From Acidobacteriaceae bacterium (GTDB lineage Bacteria > Acidobacteriota > Terriglobia > Terriglobales > Acidobacteriaceae): a stretch of DNA of 5,825 nt. The stretch spans positions 512 to 6,336 of the forward strand of contig PMWR01000545.1 of NCBI GenBank assembly GCA_003166055.1, given 5' to 3'. This document shows, in pieces, positions 1 through 5,825 of this stretch. The notes beneath the pieces were generated by a model that searched no databases, was not told the DNA's origin, and was given only the letters and a program-made list of their open reading frames with translations. The position numbers were made by a program, and so were the translations under genes. Position 1 is the stretch's first letter. Each line of letters starts with the position of its first letter.

Positions 1-204
<204 letters not shown>

Positions 205-212
205 CCTGATCA

Positions 213-587
213 ATGGGACAATCGTTCAAAGATCTCGTAGTTTGGCAGCGGTCCATCGAATTGACAGTCGATGTTTATCGGTTCACCTCAAAGTTTCCGG
301 ATTCCGAACGCTTTGGCCTCACCAACCAAATGCGCAGAGCTTCCGTATCCATTGCGAGTAACATCGCAGAAGGGTATGGTCGCGCAACAAAGGGAGAATA
401 TGTTCAGTTTCCGGGGCACGCTCGAGGTTCATGTTCCGAGATCGAAACGCAAATTGTAATCGCCAAAAAGCTTGGATTCGGCGCACTTCCGGACCTTGAT
501 TCAACCGAGTCCCACTGCAATGACGTGAGCCGGCTCCTTGGGGCGCTGATGAAGTCGATTCGTTCGAAGCAGGCACAAAGCCCTTAG
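213..587 (+). CDS. Four-helix-bundle protein (S23 / 23S rRNA intervening-sequence protein family)
   Basis: A 124-aa small cytoplasmic protein of the four-helix-bundle family first known from ORFs inside 23S rRNA intervening sequences and related to the Avd accessory protein of diversity-generating retroelements. Family members form ring-shaped oligomers and several are thought to bind nucleic acid; the role of stand-alone copies is unknown. The family hallmarks are FKDLVVWQRS (5-14, helix 1), RFGLTNQMRRASVSIASNIAEGYGR (33-57, helix 2) and ARGSCSEIETQIVIAKKLGF (70-89, helix 3). The remaining C-terminal part forms helix 4. The length is normal. Proline 67 (codon 411-413) falls at the start of helix 3, where I would expect leucine, so a mild defect is possible. 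There is no rRNA here, so this is not a 23S insertion. Both neighbouring arrays touch the gene: GAGGG upstream is its likely ribosome binding site and its TAG lies in the right array. Confidence 0.88.
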   Translation: MGQSFKDLVVWQRSIELTVDVYRFTSKFPDSERFGLTNQMRRASVSIASNIAEGYGRATKGEYVQFPGHARGSCSEIETQIVIAKKLGFGALPDLDSTESHCNDVSRLLGALMKSIRSKQAQSP

Positions 588-617
588 TCCCTCAGTCCCT
601 TAGTCCCTTAGTCCCTT
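581..617 (+). repeat. Right octamer array (CCCTTAGT / CCCTCAGT, 4.6 copies)
   Basis: Tandem units CCCTTAGT (581-588), CCCTCAGT (589-596), CCCTTAGT (597-604), CCCTTAGT (605-612) and a partial CCCTT (613-617). Bases 589-608 are the perfect reverse complement of 185-204 in the left array. The stop of the four-helix-bundle gene (585-587) is in the first unit. On the minus strand each full unit contains TAA or TGA, and because 8 is not a multiple of 3 the four units close all three reading frames. The array ends 4 nt before the ribosome binding site of the next gene. Confidence 0.9.
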
Positions 618-638
618 TTCGAGGAGCTTTCCACCACA

Positions 639-1436
639 ATGAACCTTTTGTTCGTCGGCGACATCTTCGGCGGCGCGGGACGCAAGATCGTCCGCGAGCA
701 CATCGGCCATGTGCGCCAGGCCAACTCCGTCGACCTCACCATCATTAACGCCGAGAACGCCGCCGGCGGCTTCGGCGTCACTCCACAGATTGCCGAAGAC
801 CTCTTCGAGCTTGGCGCGGACGTGCTCACCACCGGCAACCACGTCTGGGACAAGCGCGAGATCCTCGACTACCTGAACTCCGTCCCCGCTGACAGTCAAG
901 ACCGCGCCCGCCGTGTGCTGCGCCCGGCCAATCTCGCGCCCGGCCTGCCCGGTTACGGCGTTTTTGAGGGCACTACCCAGGGGGGCGTCGACTACGCCGT
1001 CGTCAACCTGATGGGTCGCGTCTTCATGAGCGGCGCCAACGATCCCTTCCACGCCGCCAACGACATTCTGGCCGGCATCAAGGCCAAAGTCATCGTCGTC
1101 GATTTTCACGCCGAGGCCACCAGCGAGAAAGTCGCCATGGGCTGGCATCTCGATGGCCGTGTCACCGCCGTTCTCGGCACCCACACCCACGTTCCCACCG
1201 CCGACCAGCGCATACTTCCCAACGGAACGGCGTATCAAACCGACGTGGGCATGAGCGGGCCCTACGACAGCGTCATTGGCGTCGAAAAGGAACTCGTGCT
1301 GCACCGGTTTCTCACCGGCATGCCAGGCAAGTTTGAAGCTGCCAAGGGAAATCCCAAAATGTGCGCCGCGCTTGTCACATGCGATCCCCACACGGGCCGA
1401 GCCTCCGCCATTCAGCGCATCATGCTCGGCGAATAA
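639..1436 (+). CDS. ymdB: YmdB-type metallophosphoesterase (TIGR00282 family)
   Basis: A complete 265-aa protein, the usual length for this family. Bacillus YmdB is a dimetal phosphodiesterase that hydrolyses 2',3'-cyclic nucleotides and affects biofilm versus motility decisions; the substrate here is not proven. The metal and active-site motifs are all present: GDIFGGAGR with Asp8, NAENAAGG with Glu39 and Asn40, GNHVWD with Asn67 and His68, DFHAEATSEK with His157, and GTHTHVPTAD with His182 and His184. There is no signal peptide, so it should be cytoplasmic. The ATG at 639 is supported by GAGGAG at 621-626, 12 nt upstream and rather distant, and by the conserved N-terminus MNLLFVGDIFG. The site lies just after the right octamer array, so the cassette stops short of this gene's own translation signal. 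It could be transcribed from lysS through the cassette. Confidence 0.94.
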   Translation: MNLLFVGDIFGGAGRKIVREHIGHVRQANSVDLTIINAENAAGGFGVTPQIAEDLFELGADVLTTGNHVWDKREILDYLNSVPADSQDRARRVLRPANLAPGLPGYGVFEGTTQGGVDYAVVNLMGRVFMSGANDPFHAANDILAGIKAKVIVVDFHAEATSEKVAMGWHLDGRVTAVLGTHTHVPTADQRILPNGTAYQTDVGMSGPYDSVIGVEKELVLHRFLTGMPGKFEAAKGNPKMCAALVTCDPHTGRASAIQRIMLGE

Positions 1437-1449
1437 CCACCTGCGGTGG
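1437..1449 (+). other. Small perfect hairpin directly after the ymdB stop
   Basis: CCACC, TGC and GGTGG directly follow the TAA. The 5-bp stem has no T-run, so it is not a convincing terminator; it could be chance or help protect the 3' end. The remaining 1450-1575 is GC-rich non-coding sequence with a short direct repeat (TCGCTCGC twice between 1457 and 1482) and no gene I can support. Confidence 0.25.
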
Positions 1450-1579
1450 GGCCAATCGCTCGCTATTCGCTCGCACCGGCGCATTGCTCCGGGCCCTCGC
1501 GCCAAGGAAAAGCGCAGATACGGGGCGTCAGCCTGCAGACTGCTGACTAAGATCTCGTTGAGTTCGTACCTATAGAGAA

Positions 1580-1608
1580 AAAGGGCAGCCCGTTGCAGGC
1601 TGCCCTTT
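1580..1608. terminator. Bidirectional Rho-independent terminator between convergent genes
   Basis: AAAGGGCAGCC (1580-1590) and GGCTGCCCTTT (1598-1608) form a perfect 11-bp stem with a 7-nt loop. On the minus strand it is followed by a T-rich tract (TTTTTCTC), 25 nt after the stop of the secreted TPR protein gene, which makes a good terminator for that gene. On the plus strand the stem ends in TTT and a further T5 follows at 1618-1622, so it probably also stops transcripts coming from ymdB. Confidence 0.85.
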
Positions 1609-1633
1609 CCGATCCCCTTTTTATTCCCACAGA

Positions 1634-3001
1634 TTAGTGAGCAGCAGGCCTGCGTCCCGCCGCCGGCTTGCGTGCCGGAGCGACGGCCTTCTTCTTTTCC
1701 GGCTGCAGAAGTCCCTCACGAAGCACAATCTGTGCGGAGGCCTCTGTGGCCGCGGTTGCCGGCGCAGTGGCCGTTGCAGGAGTGCCTGCGCTGGCAGGGA
1801 CCTGGGTGTAGGAGTCGTAGGTTCCATCCAGCTCTGCCTGGCCTTTGGACTGCAGACCTAATTCAGTGCCTGGCGCTGGAATCTCCTTGTCCGCGAGAGG
1901 TGTCTTCAGATTCACGATGAAGTCAGGAATCTTCGCCATCTTTGCATCATCGGTCACGGCAACCTTAATCACCGAAGCCGTGGCCTCGATTACAGTTCCA
2001 GGAACCGGTGTCGGCTTATCCTTCATCACCGCCCAGATCTTGTCTGCGTCGTCCTTCGTGCCAAGAGCCAGAATGGTCTCCTTGTCAGAAAGGGCCAGCG
2101 ACTCAGGTTTGGTGCTCGGGTCAGTCAACATGGTATGGATCTGTTCTTGCGGGGTCGGCGCAGGCGTAATCGTAAAGTCCGCCGGAGGGAACGTTGTGAG
2201 CGCGGCCTTCGCCTTCACGGCGTCCAGCCCATCCAGCTTGCCGTGGTACTTCTTGTACCAGTATTCCAGCTTCTTCTCAATCGGACCCTTGAAGCTGGGA
2301 GGCGCAAAGTCCCACGTGCGCGCGTAAAAATAGATTGCCTTCACCAGGTCCTGACCTGCGCCCGGCTGAACATAGGCCTCAGCCAGTTGGTAGGTGTCCG
2401 CCAATCCTGCCGACTTGGACTGGTCATCCGTATAGAGCATCAACTCCGCCTTGTACTCATCCTCGGCAGCCTTGAAGTCCTTCTTTGACAGCGCATCGTC
2501 CAGTGCAATCGCCGAGTGAAACAGCGGATAAGCCGTATCGGTCGCTTTTTTCCAGTCGGCGTCTGATGTAGCGGCCGGCTTGGTTACGGTAAGCCCCCTC
2601 GTCGCATCCACCTCGGCATCGTCGCAAGCCTGCGCGTCCGAAGTCTTGGCGCACTTACCCTTCTCGATGTACACCGACAGGAAGATGGCCTGCTCGTTGT
2701 TCGGATCGATCTGGAGCAACTTTTTGGTTACGATCAGCTCATCCGCGAAATCATTCAGGCCCTGGTAGGTATCCACCAGCATGTCCAGAACAGGCTTCTT
2801 CACGATGGTCTGCGGGTAGGTCTTCAAGAAATCTTCCAGCGCCGCGGCTTTGGCCTTCGGATCGGTTTGCGTGATTGCATTCTGATAGGCGTTGTACTCG
2901 GCCGCGTTCTGGATGGTCAAATCCTGGGCTCGAAGCGATGGCACGGTAACGAAGCTCATGCTCGTCAACACCATCAAAGACGCAAAGACTACCTTCTTCA
3001 T
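1634..3001 (-). CDS. Secreted TPR-like protein with C-terminal beta-rich module
   Basis: A 455-aa protein of unknown function. Residues 1-25 are a signal peptide (lysines 2-3, hydrophobic core, SLRA then Gln26), so it is exported, probably to the periplasm. Residues about 30-265 are helical with TPR-like pairs, for example KAAALEDFLKTYPQT, LIVTKKLLQIDPNNEQA and DFKAAEDEYKAEL. Cys117 and Cys126 are the only cysteines and could form a disulfide. Residues about 335-430 look beta-rich (GTVIEATASVIKVAVT, DFIVNLKTPLADKEIPAPGTELGLQ), like a small OB-type barrel seen after TPR regions in acidobacterial proteins (from memory). An Ala/Thr/Pro-rich stretch (402-422) interrupts it. The tail (436-455) is Lys/Arg/Pro/Ala-rich. 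The start is supported by AGGAG at 3008-3012, 6 nt upstream. The gene is single, with its own promoter (3140-3168) and terminator (1580-1608). A scaffold or protein-interaction role is likely, but no enzyme motif is seen. Confidence 0.85.
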   Translation of the reverse strand: MKKVVFASLMVLTSMSFVTVPSLRAQDLTIQNAAEYNAYQNAITQTDPKAKAAALEDFLKTYPQTIVKKPVLDMLVDTYQGLNDFADELIVTKKLLQIDPNNEQAIFLSVYIEKGKCAKTSDAQACDDAEVDATRGLTVTKPAATSDADWKKATDTAYPLFHSAIALDDALSKKDFKAAEDEYKAELMLYTDDQSKSAGLADTYQLAEAYVQPGAGQDLVKAIYFYARTWDFAPPSFKGPIEKKLEYWYKKYHGKLDGLDAVKAKAALTTFPPADFTITPAPTPQEQIHTMLTDPSTKPESLALSDKETILALGTKDDADKIWAVMKDKPTPVPGTVIEATASVIKVAVTDDAKMAKIPDFIVNLKTPLADKEIPAPGTELGLQSKGQAELDGTYDSYTQVPASAGTPATATAPATAATEASAQIVLREGLLQPEKKKAVAPARKPAAGRRPAAH

Positions 3002-3133
3002 TCAGTGCTCCTGGGAGTTGCAAAAATGGGGATCAATATCCATGCACTTGCTCACGAAACGGCCAACTATTCTCTTGGGCAGTTCAGTACTCGGGTGATG
3101 GGTAAACGATACCACGGCCAGCATTGAGGCGTT
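3002..3133 (-). promoter_or_regulatory. Long 5' leader of the secreted TPR protein gene
   Basis: The distance from the predicted transcription start (about 3133) to the ATG gives a leader of about 130 nt. It contains the ribosome binding site (3008-3012) and a few weak short stems, such as GGAT/ATCC near 3030-3041. I recognise no known riboswitch class. An overlapping minus-strand frame through 3403 has no family resemblance and no start signal and is not counted as a gene. Confidence 0.45.
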
Positions 3134-3139
3134 GGATGG

Positions 3140-3168
3140 ATTATAGAAAGCCGTGCCCTCCCTGACAA
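3140..3168 (-). promoter_or_regulatory. Sigma70-type promoter for the secreted TPR protein gene
   Basis: On the minus strand, TTGTCA (3168-3163) is followed by a 17-nt spacer and a perfect TATAAT (3145-3140). This is five of six for the -35 box, six of six for the -10 box, and optimal spacing. It points at the gene starting at 3001, with a predicted start of transcription near 3133. It is the best promoter match I noticed in the window and suggests strong housekeeping expression unless repressed. Confidence 0.8.
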
Positions 3169-3178
3169 GCAAACTTGT
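3165..3178. promoter_or_regulatory. Dyad ACAAG-N4-CTTGT overlapping the -35 box
   Basis: Perfect 5-nt inverted repeats separated by CAAA overlap the -35 hexamer (3163-3168). The position would suit a repressor or a -35-proximal activator. The short arm length means chance cannot be excluded. Confidence 0.3.
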
Positions 3179-3179
3179 G

Positions 3180-3209
3180 CGGGAAAAACGGAAACCCAAC
3201 GGGAAAAAC
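3180..3209. repeat. Direct repeat CGGGAAAAAC twice, 20 nt apart, upstream of the promoter
   Basis: Exact 10-nt copies lie at 3180-3189 and 3200-3209, a start-to-start distance of 20 nt or about two DNA turns. Relative to the promoter at 3140-3168 they lie roughly at -47 to -56 and -67 to -76, as expected for a tandem activator site or an A/T-containing UP-like region. No regulator can be named. Confidence 0.4.
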
Positions 3210-3422
3210 ATCCCGCGGCGGAATCCACCGGCACTCCACTGACACCCAATGATGGGATGCAAGACCCTCAAGAATCGCTGTATGCGACCGATCCGCCTGG
3301 TTGTCCGGCTTGTTGCCCGGATGGTTCTTGAGCGCCTGCGGCAACCCATCGCGCCTGCGTCGAACTCTTCTTGCATTCGGGCCCCGCATAAGGGCTTAGA
3401 CACCGGAGCAGGAAAAACTGTT
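3210..3422. other. Gene-free stretch between the TPR gene promoter and the metX terminator
   Basis: I see no supported gene here on either strand. It holds an 8-nt inverted repeat, CTCAAGAA (3267-3274) and TTCTTGAG (3325-3332), enclosing a smaller stem TCCGG/CCGGA (3304-3321), and GCGCCTGCG repeated at 3332-3340 and 3351-3359. These could mark a folded RNA or be chance. Frames running through it lack recognisable protein patterns. Confidence 0.4.
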
Positions 3423-3437
3423 CCCGGCCAGGCCGGG
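3423..3437 (-). terminator. Probable terminator hairpin downstream of metX
   Basis: CCCGGCC and GGCCGGG around a single base give a GC-only stem of about 6 bp with a 3-nt loop. It lies about 50 nt past the metX stop. On the minus strand a T5 run (AGTTTTTCC) follows after four or five bases, so the tract is set back from the stem and the terminator may be imperfect. No better candidate lies between metX and the next promoter. Confidence 0.5.
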
Positions 3438-3489
3438 TTTGAGTTTAAGCGTGTCTTTACGCGTTTGCCCCGGGAGTGGTCAGGTTGAT

Positions 3490-5825
<2,336 letters not shown>

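Noticed and set aside
213..587. 23S rRNA intervening sequence
   Set aside because: The protein family fits, but the flanking genes are lysS and ymdB and there is no rRNA sequence on either side.
213..587. Diversity-generating retroelement because of the Avd-like fold
   Set aside because: No reverse transcriptase, template repeat or variable repeat is visible in the window.
581..617. Tandem repeats as a possible CRISPR array
   Set aside because: The units are 8 nt, directly adjacent and without spacers, and no cas gene is present.
600..1505. 301-codon open frame on the minus strand
   Set aside because: It lies antisense to ymdB, whose metal-binding motifs are intact. The antisense translation is Gly/Val/Ala/Asp-rich with no recognisable family and results from GC-rich codon use.
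1845..2327. 160-codon open frame on the plus strand
   Set aside because: Antisense to the secreted TPR protein gene, which has a signal peptide, promoter, ribosome binding site and terminator. The antisense product shows no domain.
3002..3403. 133-codon open frame on the minus strand upstream of the TPR protein gene
   Set aside because: It runs through the near-consensus promoter and leader, has a low-complexity Arg-rich start and no family resemblance. It ends at the next gene's start without translation signals of its own.

Overview
The window looks like chromosomal DNA from a GC-rich, non-enteric bacterium. Protein style (especially the secreted TPR protein with a C-terminal beta-rich module), codon use and the four-helix-bundle gene with octamer repeats suggest an Acidobacteriota member of the Terriglobales type. 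That placement is inferred from remembered family resemblance, not from a search. No rRNA, tRNA, CRISPR array or transposase is visible.

Layout. (1) 1-186 (+) is the 3' end of a class II lysyl-tRNA synthetase gene, lysS. (2) 169-617 is a small cassette: a 124-aa four-helix-bundle protein gene (213-587, +) bracketed by inverted arrays of an 8-nt unit (ACTAAGGG / ACTGAGGG on the left, CCCTTAGT / CCCTCAGT on the right). (3) 639-1436 (+) is a complete YmdB-type metallophosphoesterase. (4) A strong bidirectional terminator hairpin (1580-1608) separates it from the convergent gene. (5) 1634-3001 (-) encodes a secreted TPR-like protein with a C-terminal beta-rich module and a basic tail. It is driven by a near-consensus sigma70 promoter at 3140-3168 with a leader of about 130 nt and candidate operator repeats upstream. 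(6) 3002-3489 has no convincing gene; it holds that promoter and leader, some short repeats and a probable metX terminator. (7) 3490-4623 (-) is metX and 4620-5825 (-) is metY, cut by the window edge. The two overlap in an ATGA and form a methionine operon.

How the genes work together. MetX acylates homoserine and MetY replaces the acyl group with sulfide, giving homocysteine by direct sulfhydrylation; the pair is one functional unit transcribed leftwards. The lysS, four-helix-bundle and ymdB genes run rightwards with short gaps and could share a transcript, but the middle gene looks like a passenger inserted with its own repeats rather than part of a pathway.

Most unusual point: the octamer arrays are woven into the gene boundaries. 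They supply the stop codon and last residues of lysS, the probable ribosome binding site of the four-helix-bundle gene, and its stop codon. This is the best candidate here for an undescribed element.
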